Shown here piece by piece: positions 17,409-27,269 of a DNA stretch of 64,000 nucleotides. The stretch spans positions 34,345 to 98,344 of the forward strand of contig CAZGPE010000004.1 in NCBI GenBank assembly GCA_964527585.1, read 5' to 3'. A program made the translations under genes and the position numbers. The stretch comes from Fimenecus sp964527585 (GTDB lineage Bacteria > Bacillota > Clostridia > Oscillospirales > Acutalibacteraceae). The notes below the pieces were generated by a model. The model was not told the DNA's origin and made no database searches. It worked only from the letters and a program-made list of their open reading frames with translations. Numbering within the stretch: position 1 is the first letter of the stretch; every line of letters begins with the position of its first letter.

Positions 17409-18929
17409 TTATTCCAAGAATTGTTTCAATGCAGTCATATCAAGCTCTTCATAGTTTTTAAGATCTTCATAAACCGCTTCGGCGATTTTTTTCGCTCCGC
17501 CCTCAACCGCACTCTCTATATTCATCGGCATTACAGGATCGTGAACACTCATTCTTAAAATAAAAAATCCGTCTGTATCGGGTGAATCGAAAATAACCTT
17601 TACACCTTCGCAACTGTCCTCGGCTAATCTGCGATCGGTGTTAAGAATAGTTCCTTTTTCCGTTTTTTCGATAATTTCCCGACCGTAAGCCTTAAAATCT
17701 TTCGCATTTATACCGAAGCGGATTTCTTTTTCTTCGACAGGTTCTTTAAGGTCTTTTATTAAATCCTCAAGCGGTTTTCCCTGCTTTTGCAATTCGGCAA
17801 GTTTAATTATTATCTTGGTTATAAGATATGCTCCGTCATCAAGATAATAGTTTTCCTCAAATGCCGCATGACCGGAAGTTTCGATTGCAAGCGGAGAAGA
17901 TATTCCTTCGTTTTTTAATCTGATGCTCTCGTCGATAACATTTTTATATCCTCGCTTAAAGCGTCTGTGTTTTCCGCCGAGTTTGTTTTCTATAAATTCG
18001 GTAAGACCTGCCGATGTAACACTGTCGGTTACCACCGTTGCGCCGCTTCGGTTTTCAAGCGCAATCGCAGAAGCAAGAGCAACCAGTCTGTTGCGGTTAA
18101 TCTCTTTTCCGTCGGAACTGACACAGGCCGCACGGTCAACATCAGTATCGAAAATTACGCCTAAATCAGCTTTGGATTCAACTGTCGCTTCACAAATCGA
18201 AGCCATCGCCGTCTTATTTTCCGGATTCGGTATATGATTCGGAAACATTCCATCCGGTTCAAGATAGCGTGAACCTGTAATATCCGCTCCGAGAGGTTCG
18301 AGAACATCTCTCGCAAAAAATCCTCCCACACCGTTTCCGGCATCAACTACGATTTTCAGGTTTTTAAGCGGTCGGTCATAATCCTCATCGGAGTTAACGC
18401 CCTGCTTTATCATATTTCTCAAATGCTCACAGTATACCGACATAAAATCGGTTTCCTGTGCCTGTCTTGAAGTGTCATATGCTATTGCATCGTTTACTTC
18501 GGCAAACTCAAGAATTTTCGTTATTTCTTCCGAAGAAAGCCCTCCGTCTTCGGTAAAAAACTTGAGTCCGTTTCTGTCCCACGGATGATGGCTTGCGGTA
18601 ATCTGAACCGCACCGTCGCAGTTATCGAGTTTTGTTGTCATAAACATAGCAGGCGTCGAACAAAGTCCGCAGTCCTTTACATTAACACCCATAGACAGCA
18701 AAATTCCGATAACATCCGATTTTATTCTGTCCGCCGAAATTCTCGAGTCATGTCCGACGGAAACCGTAAGCAAATCTTTTTCTTTACCGCTTTTAGCGCA
18801 AAGGAAATATACAAAAGCCCCTGTAATTCGCTTAATAGCTTCATCGGTAAGTTCAACAGTATCCGTACTGTCTTTCGCTACGGCAACACCTCTTACATCG
18901 GTACCGCTTTTAAGATAAAGCAAATTCAT
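17409..18929 (-). CDS. Phosphoglucomutase/phosphomannomutase family protein
   Basis: Alpha-D-phosphohexomutase of 506 aa interconverting hexose 1- and 6-phosphates. The four-domain signatures are present: SVGHDSRIS, the phosphoserine loop ITASHHPWDRNGLKFF, the metal site DTDVDRAACV, and the C-terminal phosphate loop RMSVHDPVMPMN. Which sugar is used cannot be told by eye. Its ATG overlaps the stop of the upstream PLP enzyme (ATGA). Last gene of a long operon running from about 25.1 kb. Confidence 0.88.
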   Translation of the reverse strand: MNLLYLKSGTDVRGVAVAKDSTDTVELTDEAIKRITGAFVYFLCAKSGKEKDLLTVSVGHDSRISADRIKSDVIGILLSMGVNVKDCGLCSTPAMFMTTKLDNCDGAVQITASHHPWDRNGLKFFTEDGGLSSEEITKILEFAEVNDAIAYDTSRQAQETDFMSVYCEHLRNMIKQGVNSDEDYDRPLKNLKIVVDAGNGVGGFFARDVLEPLGADITGSRYLEPDGMFPNHIPNPENKTAMASICEATVESKADLGVIFDTDVDRAACVSSDGKEINRNRLVALASAIALENRSGATVVTDSVTSAGLTEFIENKLGGKHRRFKRGYKNVIDESIRLKNEGISSPLAIETSGHAAFEENYYLDDGAYLITKIIIKLAELQKQGKPLEDLIKDLKEPVEEKEIRFGINAKDFKAYGREIIEKTEKGTILNTDRRLAEDSCEGVKVIFDSPDTDGFFILRMSVHDPVMPMNIESAVEGGAKKIAEAVYEDLKNYEELDMTALKQFLE

Positions 18930-20200
18930 ATAAGGTTCCTCCTGACAATTTCATCGGCGGCAAGCATTATACCGACTTTTCCCGATGCGAAATTGAGTCC
19001 GCCCTGCATCCATACCGCATAAGGTTCACGAAGCGGCGCATCGGCGGAAAGTTCAATTGAAGATCCCGAAGTAAACGCACCTGCCGACATAATAACTTTA
19101 CTGTCATAGCCCGGCATATCCCACGGTTCCGGAACAACATAGGAATCAATCGGCGCTCCTTTTTGAAGGCCTTGGCAAAATGCGATAAGTCTTTCCGGAT
19201 TTTCCAAACATATCGCCTGAATAATATCGTGTCTTGTCTCATCGCTTGCAGGCGTAACCTTAAATCCGAATTCTTCGAAAAGCGCTGATGCAAACACAGC
19301 GGTTTTCAACGCTTCTTTAACAACATTAGGCGCATTGAAAATTCCCATAAACAAACTGCGGTTAGATCCGAGAGTTGCTCCGAGTTCCGAACCGAGACCG
19401 GGAGTCGTAAGCCTGTACGAACACAAATCCACAAGATCTTTGCGCCCTGCGATATATCCTCCGCTCGGTGCAATACCGCCACCCATATTCTTTATCAAAG
19501 AGCCGGCTACAATATCCGCTCCGACTTGAGTCGGTTCTTTCTCTTCGGTGAATACTCCGTAACAGTTATCTACCATAACAACTGCGTTTTTATTTACTCT
19601 ATGTACAATTTCGCACACTTTTTCGATTTCCGCAATACTCAAACTGTGTCTTAACTCATATCCTCTCGAACGCTGAATATATACCATACGGACATCATCG
19701 GCAGCCGCCTGCTCTTCAATTGCCTTATAATTCAACTGTTCGTTTTCGTCAAGGTCTATCTGTTTATAAATTATTCCGAAATCTTCAAGTGTTCCCTGAC
19801 CTTTATTTTTACCGTTAATTCCTATCACCGAATGAATTGTATCATAGGGTGTGCCGGAAACACAAAGCATAACATCTTTCGGACGCAAAATTCCGTAAAG
19901 GCACACACCTAAAGTATGAGTTCCGCAAGCAAGGGCCCCGGCTCTTATAAGTGCACTTTCACACGAAAATATATCCGCTACCAAGCAATCGAGTTTTTCT
20001 CTTCCTTTATCGGAATATCCGTATCCCGTAGATGTGCTGAAATCGGTTTCGTCAACTTTATTCTTTATAAAAGCGGCAAGAACCTTTTGCTGATTGTATT
20101 CTCCGATTTCTTCAATCCGTGAAAACATATTTTCCGCTTTTTTCAACGCTTTTTCCGAAGCGGTTTTAACTTCATGTGTAAATTCAAAAAACTCTCTCAT
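18926..20200 (-). CDS. PLP-dependent lyase of the aluminium-resistance (methionine gamma-lyase-like) family
   Basis: Fold-type I PLP enzyme, 424 aa. The start FFEFTHEV and segments FSTSTGYGYSDKGREKLD, MVDNCYGVFTEEKEP and GSLIKNMGGGIAPSGGYIAG (Schiff-base Lys) mark the family annotated as aluminium resistance protein or methionine gamma-lyase-like (PF06838). The real substrate in Firmicutes is not well defined; a sulfur amino acid is likely. Overlaps both neighbours by 4 nt, so translationally coupled. Confidence 0.9.
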   Translation of the reverse strand: MREFFEFTHEVKTASEKALKKAENMFSRIEEIGEYNQQKVLAAFIKNKVDETDFSTSTGYGYSDKGREKLDCLVADIFSCESALIRAGALACGTHTLGVCLYGILRPKDVMLCVSGTPYDTIHSVIGINGKNKGQGTLEDFGIIYKQIDLDENEQLNYKAIEEQAAADDVRMVYIQRSRGYELRHSLSIAEIEKVCEIVHRVNKNAVVMVDNCYGVFTEEKEPTQVGADIVAGSLIKNMGGGIAPSGGYIAGRKDLVDLCSYRLTTPGLGSELGATLGSNRSLFMGIFNAPNVVKEALKTAVFASALFEEFGFKVTPASDETRHDIIQAICLENPERLIAFCQGLQKGAPIDSYVVPEPWDMPGYDSKVIMSAGAFTSGSSIELSADAPLREPYAVWMQGGLNFASGKVGIMLAADEIVRRNLI

Positions 20201-21000
20201 AATTCAACAATTCCCAAATCAATATATTTTTCTCTTTCGAAACCGAGCTTTTCATAAAAGCGTTCGGTTTTAATATCGTTACAGGCAAGGAAAACTCTTT
20301 CGCCGTTCTGTCTGAAATCTCTGCATATTCCGCCGATACAATCCGAAGCATATCCCATTTTACGAAAATCCTTATCCGTTGCAACATCCCTGATAAAAAT
20401 ATTATCTCCTATCTTATCCGCAATCGCAACCGACAGCACGGATTTTTCACCGGCTTTCACCGCACGGACACTTGTAAACCCGCCGAAAACACCTCTTGTC
20501 GTTCTCGACAGCCATTCTTTATATGCCCGATCGGTATATTTTTTCAATTCTTTTTTATCAACCGTATTTGCAAGAGCATCTTGCTTAGACTGTATCAACA
20601 AATCAAAAATCGGACGAAACCCGTCATTGATTTCAAGCGACTCTCTCCCGCTTTTTATTTTGTTTTTAAGTTCCATTACGGAAATTTTCGAAAATGCGGT
20701 TACTCCGAGTTTTTGCGTTATCGAACTCGGACAGTGAACAACCGTTCCTCCGAGTCTTGAAATAAAATCCGCAAGTTCGTAAAAATCCGAACTCTCTTTT
20801 GCACAGACATAAACTTTGCTTTTCTCTTTTTCTATCACCAACGCCGTTACGCTATCTTCCACCGTTTGAAGCCACGCTCCGTCAACATTGGTAAAATCAA
20901 GAAGAGAAGACAGCATAAAAATATTTTCGGCACTTTGCGGAAAGAAGCCGAGTAAACTGTTTGCCGTAACCTTAGACAAATTCTCAATGAGTTTTATCAT
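20197..21000 (-). CDS. GNAT family N-acetyltransferase
   Basis: Protein of 267 aa with a C-terminal GNAT domain (about 165-265): VLSVAIADKI..NIFIRDVATD then FRKMGYASDCIGGICRDF, the acetyl-CoA loop (R..GYAS), and ACNDIKTERFYEKLGFERE. The N-terminal 150 residues are a divergent second GNAT-like half. Substrate unknown. The ATG at 21000 has CGGGAGAACTTG upstream; it overlaps the preceding peptidase gene by 17 nt. Confidence 0.82.
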   Translation of the reverse strand: MIKLIENLSKVTANSLLGFFPQSAENIFMLSSLLDFTNVDGAWLQTVEDSVTALVIEKEKSKVYVCAKESSDFYELADFISRLGGTVVHCPSSITQKLGVTAFSKISVMELKNKIKSGRESLEINDGFRPIFDLLIQSKQDALANTVDKKELKKYTDRAYKEWLSRTTRGVFGGFTSVRAVKAGEKSVLSVAIADKIGDNIFIRDVATDKDFRKMGYASDCIGGICRDFRQNGERVFLACNDIKTERFYEKLGFEREKYIDLGIVEL

Positions 21001-21997
21001 CGGCAAGTTCTCCCGCAAGACATTCGGCAAGCATTTTCACAGCCGAAATATCTTCTTTTTTGGCAACTCCGGACGGAGAATGGATATATCTTGTCGGAAC
21101 GGAAATCGCAACCGTTCTTACTCCTTTTCCGGATTTATGAATTGCCGCCGCATCGTTACCGCCGGCAACTACCGTTTTAGTCTGACACTTAATTCCTTTT
21201 TCTTTTGCAAGCACAAAAGCCTTTTTATAAAGTTCCGCATCGTACACGGTGCCACGGTCCATAAAACTTACAACCGCACCTTCTCCGAGTTTACAAACCT
21301 TTTTATGCTCCGGCGCATCGGGAATATCCGATGCCGTAGTACATTCAAGCACTATCGCATAATCCGGGCTTACATTAAATGCCGCAACCGCCGATCCTCT
21401 TGTGCCGATTTCTTCCTGCGTAACAAAACATACGGTTAAATCATACGGCTGCTCTTTCGAAAGAATATCAAGAAGGATTTTACAACCGACTCTGTCATCA
21501 AGCGCTTTGGATTTTATATAACCTTCACCGAATTCAAGATAATCGGATTCAAAATAAGCACAGTCTCCGAGAGAAACATATTTCTCCGCTTCGGCTTTTG
21601 ACGATGCGCCTATATCTATATACATATCTTCGCATTTCGGAACTTTATTTCTCTCGCTCGAAGAAAGATGATGAAACGCTTTTGCCCCTATTACTCCGTG
21701 TATTCCGGAAACGCTGACGCTTCTGCCGAAAACCGATCTTTCGTCAATTCCGCCTATATTCGTAAATTTAAGAAACCCGTCTTGCGTAATATAATTGATT
21801 ATAAATCCGACTTCGTCCATATGGGCACTGAGCATAACTTTTTTCGAAGCTCTGCTTTTACCTGTCTTTTCGACAATTATATTTCCGAGTGCGTCTACCG
21901 TATATTTACACTCCGCAGGTATTTTCGAAATTATATATTCCCTTACGGCTTTTTCACGGCCCGATGTTCCGTTAAGAAGACAAAGTTCTTTAAGCAC
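20984..21997 (-). CDS. M42 family metallo-aminopeptidase (first of tandem pair)
   Basis: Dinuclear zinc/cobalt aminopeptidase of the glutamyl-aminopeptidase/FrvX type, 337 aa. Metal and catalytic motifs: LSAHMDEVGF, KALDDRVGC, TQEEIGTRGS, then YIHSPSG near the C-terminus. Acts on peptides in the cytosol. The start is GTG at 21997, set by GGAGGTGATT directly upstream, and it overlaps the paralogous gene by 8 nt. Confidence 0.9.
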   Translation of the reverse strand: MLKELCLLNGTSGREKAVREYIISKIPAECKYTVDALGNIIVEKTGKSRASKKVMLSAHMDEVGFIINYITQDGFLKFTNIGGIDERSVFGRSVSVSGIHGVIGAKAFHHLSSSERNKVPKCEDMYIDIGASSKAEAEKYVSLGDCAYFESDYLEFGEGYIKSKALDDRVGCKILLDILSKEQPYDLTVCFVTQEEIGTRGSAVAAFNVSPDYAIVLECTTASDIPDAPEHKKVCKLGEGAVVSFMDRGTVYDAELYKKAFVLAKEKGIKCQTKTVVAGGNDAAAIHKSGKGVRTVAISVPTRYIHSPSGVAKKEDISAVKMLAECLAGELADDKTH

Positions 21998-23012
21998 CGT
22001 AATCACCTCCGGACATAATATACATAGCGATGAGTTTTCCTGTGTTCTCCACATCGCATACGCTTACCGTTTCGATTCCGGTATGCATATATCGAAGCGG
22101 AACGGAAATAAGTGCACTTTTGAATCCGCAACCGGAAACAGTCATACTGTCGGCATTAGTCCCCGTTCTTCCGCCCATAATTTCAAGCTGATAAGGAATT
22201 CCATTGGCTTTCGCAATATCAATAAGTTTTTGAGAAAACTCGCAGTCGAGCGAAGGAGAAATTCCTATCATCGCACCCTTTGACAATTCGCCGCATTCTT
22301 GAGAATTGCTGTCCGGAGTGTCGGCAAAACTGACATCAACCGCAATAAATTCATCGGCTTTCGCATTAAATGAAGCAACTTTCGCTCCGCTTCCGCCCAC
22401 TTCTTCTCTCGAAGAAAAAACAACGATTATTTTTTCGGTGCATCCGCTGTTTTTCAGCATATCCAATGCATAAATTATACTCGCCATACCCGCTCTGTCA
22501 TCAAGCGCATGACACGAAACTCGGTCTCCCAAGAGTTCAAGAAAATCAGAATCGACGGTTACTCTGTCTCCGAGGCTGACGGTTTGCTTTAATTTTTCTC
22601 CCGTCATACCTGTATCTATAAGCGCTTCTTCCGTTTTCATCGCATTGTTTTCGGAATCGCCGTTTTGTAAATGAGGCGGAGTGCTGATAATTACGCCTTT
22701 GATTTTTTCTTTTGAATGAACAGTAACCTGCTGTGCCGCAAGAGTTCTGTTATCTATTCCGCCGCAAGCGGCTACTCTGAGAAAACCATCATCTGTAATT
22801 CCGGTAACTGCCATCCCAACTCTGTCAATATGGGCATCAAGCAATATTCCGTTACCCTCTCCGTCAATTTCGCAAATCAAATTTCCGAGACTGTCGGTAT
22901 ATGTTTTTCCGTATTTTTCCAGATAATTTCTCGCTGCGGGAACAGCTTCGTATTCGCAGCCCGAAACCCCTGCACAATCGGTTAAATCTTTTAATACTTG
23001 ACGAATATCCAT
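21990..23012 (-). CDS. M42 family metallo-aminopeptidase (second of tandem pair)
   Basis: Paralogue of the following gene, 340 aa, with LLDAHIDRVGM, HALDDRAGM, SREEVGGSG and RYMHTGIET at the matching places, so the dinuclear metal site is intact. Sequence is well diverged from its neighbour, so different peptide preference is plausible (these enzymes can form mixed assemblies). ATG 23012 follows AAAAGGAAG. Confidence 0.9.
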   Translation of the reverse strand: MDIRQVLKDLTDCAGVSGCEYEAVPAARNYLEKYGKTYTDSLGNLICEIDGEGNGILLDAHIDRVGMAVTGITDDGFLRVAACGGIDNRTLAAQQVTVHSKEKIKGVIISTPPHLQNGDSENNAMKTEEALIDTGMTGEKLKQTVSLGDRVTVDSDFLELLGDRVSCHALDDRAGMASIIYALDMLKNSGCTEKIIVVFSSREEVGGSGAKVASFNAKADEFIAVDVSFADTPDSNSQECGELSKGAMIGISPSLDCEFSQKLIDIAKANGIPYQLEIMGGRTGTNADSMTVSGCGFKSALISVPLRYMHTGIETVSVCDVENTGKLIAMYIMSGGDYGA

Positions 23013-23029
23013 ATTATCCGACTTCCTTT

Positions 23030-24310
23030 TTATATTTCGGTTCCGCCGACCGGCCGTATCGAAAGCACATAGCAAGAACCTTCACCGAATACCGCTTCGA
23101 CTGTGCTTTTGTATTCCTCAAGCAAAGAATCGGGAACAAAAGCCTGAATTGTTCCGGCAAATCCGCCGCCGTGCACTCTCCATGCACCTTTTCCTTCAAG
23201 AACCTGTTCGCTCAATGCCAAAGCAACCGAGACAGGCTGAACGGAAGGCTGTTTTACCGCAAATACATTTTGATTATACATATACGAAGAATCGCCGCTT
23301 TCGATTATTAAGCGTTTGAATTCGTCGAAATTATTATTTTTAAGAGCCTCAACCTCTTTTATTACTCTTTCGTTATCCTTGTAGAAATGCATCGCACGAA
23401 GCACGGCTCTGTCGCCGACTTTTTGGCGAAGTTCGGGAATTTTTTTCGTAAATTCCGTCTCGTCGACTTCACGCAAAACTTTTTTTGAAAACTGTTGCGC
23501 AACGCTTTCCATTTCTGCTCTGATTGCCGCATACTCATCCGTCAAGTTGGAATGGCTTCCTTTTGTATCGACAATGCAAAGCGAATGTCCGCAGGAAGCA
23601 AAATCAAAATCGACTTTTTCGATTTCCGGCTTTGAAGGATCCGCAAAATCAATGGTAATAAAACTGCCTACCGAACAAGCCATTTGATCCATCAATCCGC
23701 AAGGTTTTCCGAAATATTCGTTTTCCGCATACTGTGCTATTTTAGCTATTGTTACCGGGTCTACTTTTCCGTCGTTATAAAGATAGTTAAGCATTGTTCC
23801 GACAAGAACTTCATATGCCGCAGACGACGACAAACCTGATCCCGAAAGAACTTTTGATGCCGTTACCGCATCAAAACCGCCGATTTTATATCCGTTATTT
23901 ATAAATCCACGGCAAACCCCTCTTACAAGTGCGGGGGAATGTCCGAACTCATCCTGACGGACAGTTAAATCCGACAAGTCAACAACATCCATCGAATAGC
24001 CTTTCGATTTAACACGGACAATATTTTCTTCATTTGCGGACGCAATCGCAATCGCATCCAAATTTATTCCCGCCGCAAGAACTCTTCCGTGGTTATGGTC
24101 AGTGTGATTTCCGCCGACTTCGGTTCTGCCCGGTGCGGAAAAAAGTCTTATTTCCCTGCCTGCTGAAAAGACTTCATCGAAATCATCAGCCAATGAACAG
24201 TATCTTTCATACTGTTGAGCAACATCCTCTTCACTGACATAAACCCGTTTGAATCTTTCGTCGAATTTTCCGCTTTTTATATCCTCTCTCAACTGTACTG
24301 TTGTTAACAT
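23030..24310 (-). CDS. galK: Galactokinase
   Basis: GHMP kinase phosphorylating galactose at C1, 426 aa. The galactokinase signature reads APGRTEVGGNHTDHNHGRVL, the ATP loop SGSGLSSSAAYEVL, and the C-terminal GHMP motif GAWRVHGGGFAGT. No galT or galE is next to it; instead it sits in an operon with peptidases and a phosphohexomutase. The second ATG (24310) fits the GGAAGG site better than the one at 24319. Overlaps or abuts the VTT gene stop. Confidence 0.93.
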   Translation of the reverse strand: MLTTVQLREDIKSGKFDERFKRVYVSEEDVAQQYERYCSLADDFDEVFSAGREIRLFSAPGRTEVGGNHTDHNHGRVLAAGINLDAIAIASANEENIVRVKSKGYSMDVVDLSDLTVRQDEFGHSPALVRGVCRGFINNGYKIGGFDAVTASKVLSGSGLSSSAAYEVLVGTMLNYLYNDGKVDPVTIAKIAQYAENEYFGKPCGLMDQMACSVGSFITIDFADPSKPEIEKVDFDFASCGHSLCIVDTKGSHSNLTDEYAAIRAEMESVAQQFSKKVLREVDETEFTKKIPELRQKVGDRAVLRAMHFYKDNERVIKEVEALKNNNFDEFKRLIIESGDSSYMYNQNVFAVKQPSVQPVSVALALSEQVLEGKGAWRVHGGGFAGTIQAFVPDSLLEEYKSTVEAVFGEGSCYVLSIRPVGGTEI

Positions 24311-24315
24311 TCCAA

Positions 24316-25065
24316 TCATCCTTCCGACTTGTTTTTTAATTCTTTTGATTTTTTCGTTCCGCTGTAAAAATCAATAAACGCATTTACACCGAGCGTCGTA
24401 AGTCCCGAAATGGTAAAAATAATAACCAACGGAAGCATAAACGCCAATGAAAACGGATTGTAAACATTCCTACCGACAATACTGTACGATATTATTTTCG
24501 GCAAAAATCCTATAAGAGAAAATATTATATATTTACAGTATCCGAAATTTGTCGCTCCGTATAACTGACTGACAGTGTTTATAGGTATCTGAGGAACAAG
24601 TCTCAGTGCAATAAGCATTCCGCCTTTTCCCGAAAAGCCCGAAGCGAAGACTTTATCGAAAATCTCATATCTTGAAAGCAATTTATGAACGACACCGCCT
24701 CCGAGATGTTTTCCCCAATAGTATTTTATCGTACAAAGAATCGTAAATCCCGCAAGATTTATCAGTGCCGCAATATAAGTCGGGAAAACCATACCCGCTA
24801 TAACGCATACCGCAGAAATCGGGATCGGCAATACGGATTTTGACAGATACAGAAAAAGTATCGCAATTACTACAAGCCCTTTAATTTCTATCGCCGCAAC
24901 CGCATCTTCGAAATCCGAGAGCATTTGCAAAACTTCCTCATATTTTACGGCAAACTGCTGTATCTGCATAAGCATAGTTAACACAAGCAAAACCGCACCG
25001 ATAATTATAAGTGCAACACCTATAAAATTAAGCAAACCTTTGCGGCCTACTTTTTTCTTTTTCAA
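24316..25065 (-). CDS. VTT-domain (TVP38/TMEM64, DedA-like) membrane protein
   Basis: Polytopic protein of 249 aa with about six helices. The VTT core is visible: FPTYIAALINLAGFTILCTI, then the conserved ALRLVPQIPINTVSQLYGAT and FLPKIISYSIVGRN. Such proteins are thought to move or scramble lipids or support membrane homeostasis. Start is TTG at 25065 after GGTGAGAGCG; no ATG precedes the first helix. First gene of the operon that runs to 17.4 kb. Confidence 0.85.
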   Translation of the reverse strand: MKKKKVGRKGLLNFIGVALIIIGAVLLVLTMLMQIQQFAVKYEEVLQMLSDFEDAVAAIEIKGLVVIAILFLYLSKSVLPIPISAVCVIAGMVFPTYIAALINLAGFTILCTIKYYWGKHLGGGVVHKLLSRYEIFDKVFASGFSGKGGMLIALRLVPQIPINTVSQLYGATNFGYCKYIIFSLIGFLPKIISYSIVGRNVYNPFSLAFMLPLVIIFTISGLTTLGVNAFIDFYSGTKKSKELKNKSEG

Positions 25066-25146
25066 ACGCTCTCACCACACTTTCGAACAGACAATATCAT
25101 TATAATTTTATAACATATCTTCTTCAAGGTCAATCAATTTATTGAT

Positions 25147-25174
25147 TTTTACTCTAATGATATGATATTATAAT
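25147..25174 (+). promoter_or_regulatory. Probable promoter of the 2-hydroxyacid dehydrogenase gene
   Basis: Perfect -10 TATAAT (25169-25174) with a weak -35 TTTTAC (25147-25152) at 16 nt. The AT-rich 140-nt gap between the divergent VTT gene and this gene holds nothing else obvious. Confidence 0.5.
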
Positions 25175-25205
25175 ACTTAATATTATATCAGCAGGAGGCA
25201 TAAAT

Positions 25206-26168
25206 ATGGCGAAAACCGTCATACTTGACGCAGCGACAACAAACAACGGCGATCTGTCTTGGGATTGGCTTAAAGAATACGGCGAAGTTGAAGTTTACGA
25301 ACGCACTCCCGAAGAATTGATTTTCGAGCGTTCCGAAAACGCCGATATTTTAATAACAAATAAAACTCCCTTAAGGAAAGAGGTTCTCGAAAAACTCGGT
25401 AATCTCAAATTCGTCGCTGTTTTGGCCACGGGATACAATGTCGTCGATACACAGTACCTCAAAAGCGTAAACATTCCCGTTTCAAACATTCCCGCATATT
25501 CGACTGCGGCGGTTGCTCAACTGGTTTTTGCTCATATATCCGAACTGTACAATAATGTTTCACTTCACTGTACAGATGTCAAAAACGGCGGATGGAGTAA
25601 CTGTCCCGATTTTTGCTATTGGAAAACGCCGCTTGTGGAAATGTATTCAAAAACAATCGGAATTATCGGTTTCGGAAAAATCGGTCAAGCCGTTGCCGAC
25701 ATCGCACAGGCGTATCAAATGAATATTCTTGCAGTATCGGGACATGAAACCGATCAATCGCACCGAAAAAACTTCAAATGGTCATCTATTGAAGAAATCG
25801 CAGAAAAATCCGATATTGTTTCTCTGCATTGCCCTTTAACCGACAAAACGGAAAATCTTATTAACGAGGATTTTCTTTCAAAAATGAAACCTAATGCAAT
25901 TTTAATCAATACCGCACGGGGACAGGTTGTAAACGAAGAGGCCCTCGCAAAAGCTCTTAATTCCGGAAAAATCGCAGGCGCCGGAGTCGATGTACTGTCG
26001 TGTGAACCGCCGAAACCGGATAATCCTTTGCTTACTGCCGTCAACTGTAACATCACTCCTCATATCGCTTGGGCGGGCTTCGAAACACGCCAACGGCTTA
26101 TGGGAATATTAAAAGAAAACATCAAAGCATTTTTCGACAGTAAGCCGATAAATGTTGTAAATTTATAA
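25206..26168 (+). CDS. D-2-hydroxyacid dehydrogenase (hydroxypyruvate/glycerate dehydrogenase-like)
   Basis: NAD(P)-dependent dehydrogenase of 320 aa. The nucleotide loop is IGIIGFGKIGQAVAD, followed by the catalytic Arg in INTARGQVVNEEAL, the Glu in VDVLSCEPP and the catalytic His in TPHIAWAG. LATGYNVVD is the substrate loop typical of hydroxypyruvate-type enzymes. Exact substrate is not readable. GCAGGAGGCATAAAT precedes the ATG; monocistronic with a clean terminator. Confidence 0.9.
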   Translation: MAKTVILDAATTNNGDLSWDWLKEYGEVEVYERTPEELIFERSENADILITNKTPLRKEVLEKLGNLKFVAVLATGYNVVDTQYLKSVNIPVSNIPAYSTAAVAQLVFAHISELYNNVSLHCTDVKNGGWSNCPDFCYWKTPLVEMYSKTIGIIGFGKIGQAVADIAQAYQMNILAVSGHETDQSHRKNFKWSSIEEIAEKSDIVSLHCPLTDKTENLINEDFLSKMKPNAILINTARGQVVNEEALAKALNSGKIAGAGVDVLSCEPPKPDNPLLTAVNCNITPHIAWAGFETRQRLMGILKENIKAFFDSKPINVVNL

Positions 26169-26171
26169 AAC

Positions 26172-26205
26172 GAAACGGCTGAAAATTTTCAGCCGTTTTT
26201 CTTGT
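26172..26205 (+). terminator. Intrinsic terminator after the 2-hydroxyacid dehydrogenase gene
   Basis: AAACGGCTGAAAATTTTCAGCCGTTTTTCTTG, a perfect AACGGCTGAAAA palindrome plus U tract. Confidence 0.9.
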
Positions 26206-26244
26206 TATATTGCACAACTTCAGTGCCATCTTACAAATCTAAAT

Positions 26245-27252
26245 TCAAATCATCTCAAGCAGATCTTTTTTCTTCGCTTCAAAATCTTCAGATGTAATAA
26301 TTCCCTTTTCCTTCAGCGCCGAAAGTTTCTCGATTTTTTCAAAAATATCATCCGTCGGTTCGCTTGATTTTTGCTTTGAAATTAAACCCGTTACGCTTTC
26401 GAACATTTTTCTTCCGTTGACAACAATTTTGTCTTTCGCAGTTTCACTTTTCGAAGTTTCTTCGCCGTCCTCAAGCTCTATGCTTTCAATTTCGATTATA
26501 TCCCGTTCGTAATCTTCTTGAGTATATCCAAATGCGGCACTTTCAAGTGCTTGCTGTAATCTGTTTGCCATAGGCATCATCGAAGCGAAATTCAATCCGC
26601 CCGAAACAACTCCGCCGACAACGGGAATAACTTTTTCAACTCCGCCCGCTAAAGTTTTTTTCGTAACATTAACCCCTATTACTTTGCCGATTTTTTTAAC
26701 AAGCGGATACCATCCGGTTTTCATTAAAGCTTTATTTTGCAACTGTTTTGCCGTAGTTTTCGCCACTTGAGCCGAGAGGACTCTTACCCCGTTTACAGCA
26801 CCCGCTACGCCGAACATTACCCCGCAATACATCAAAAGACGATTTTTAACTTTTTCGTCATCAACTTGACCGTCTTGCCAAATATCATCCGCACCGTAAA
26901 GATATGAAAGTTCCTGAGCAATTCTCAGTGTAAACGCAAAAAACTGTATAACATCTCCCGGTATTGATGCCGCCATCGCCGCTCCGCCCGGAATTGCGGC
27001 AGCAAAAGATATGGCAGACGATTCACTTGTTCGCTTAAGAATAAGTTTTTTTGCCATTTCAAAAAGTTTTTCCTGCGAGATTCCCGCTTCGACAGGTCCT
27101 AAATCAATTATGTTTTGAACATCAACATCTTCTTTTTCGAAAACTTTTTTCAAAAAATCGCTTCTGACAACCTTAACTCCGGGAACTGTTATAGCGGTTG
27201 CGATTATGTTTTCCGGAGTCAATTTTTCCAACATTTCATTTTTCTGTTCCAT
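26245..27252 (-). CDS. EcsC-like protein with C-terminal SHOCT domain
   Basis: Protein of 335 aa. The middle (about 70-240) has Ala/Gly-rich hydrophobic helices (AIPGGAAMAASIPGDVIQFF, CGVMFGVAGAVNGVRVL, IPVVGGVVSGGLNFASMMPM) in the style of EcsC-family proteins. The final 33 residues (IEKLSALKEKGIITSEDFEAKKKDLLEMI, abbreviated) are a clear SHOCT oligomerisation motif. Function unknown. ATG 27252 has AAAGGAGACTTTGCT; a longer frame would start inside the leader. It lies just after a terminator-bearing structured RNA, so it may be controlled by it or transcribed by read-through. Confidence 0.7.
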   Translation of the reverse strand: MEQKNEMLEKLTPENIIATAITVPGVKVVRSDFLKKVFEKEDVDVQNIIDLGPVEAGISQEKLFEMAKKLILKRTSESSAISFAAAIPGGAAMAASIPGDVIQFFAFTLRIAQELSYLYGADDIWQDGQVDDEKVKNRLLMYCGVMFGVAGAVNGVRVLSAQVAKTTAKQLQNKALMKTGWYPLVKKIGKVIGVNVTKKTLAGGVEKVIPVVGGVVSGGLNFASMMPMANRLQQALESAAFGYTQEDYERDIIEIESIELEDGEETSKSETAKDKIVVNGRKMFESVTGLISKQKSSEPTDDIFEKIEKLSALKEKGIITSEDFEAKKKDLLEMI

Positions 27253-27269
27253 AGCAAAGTCTCCTTTAT

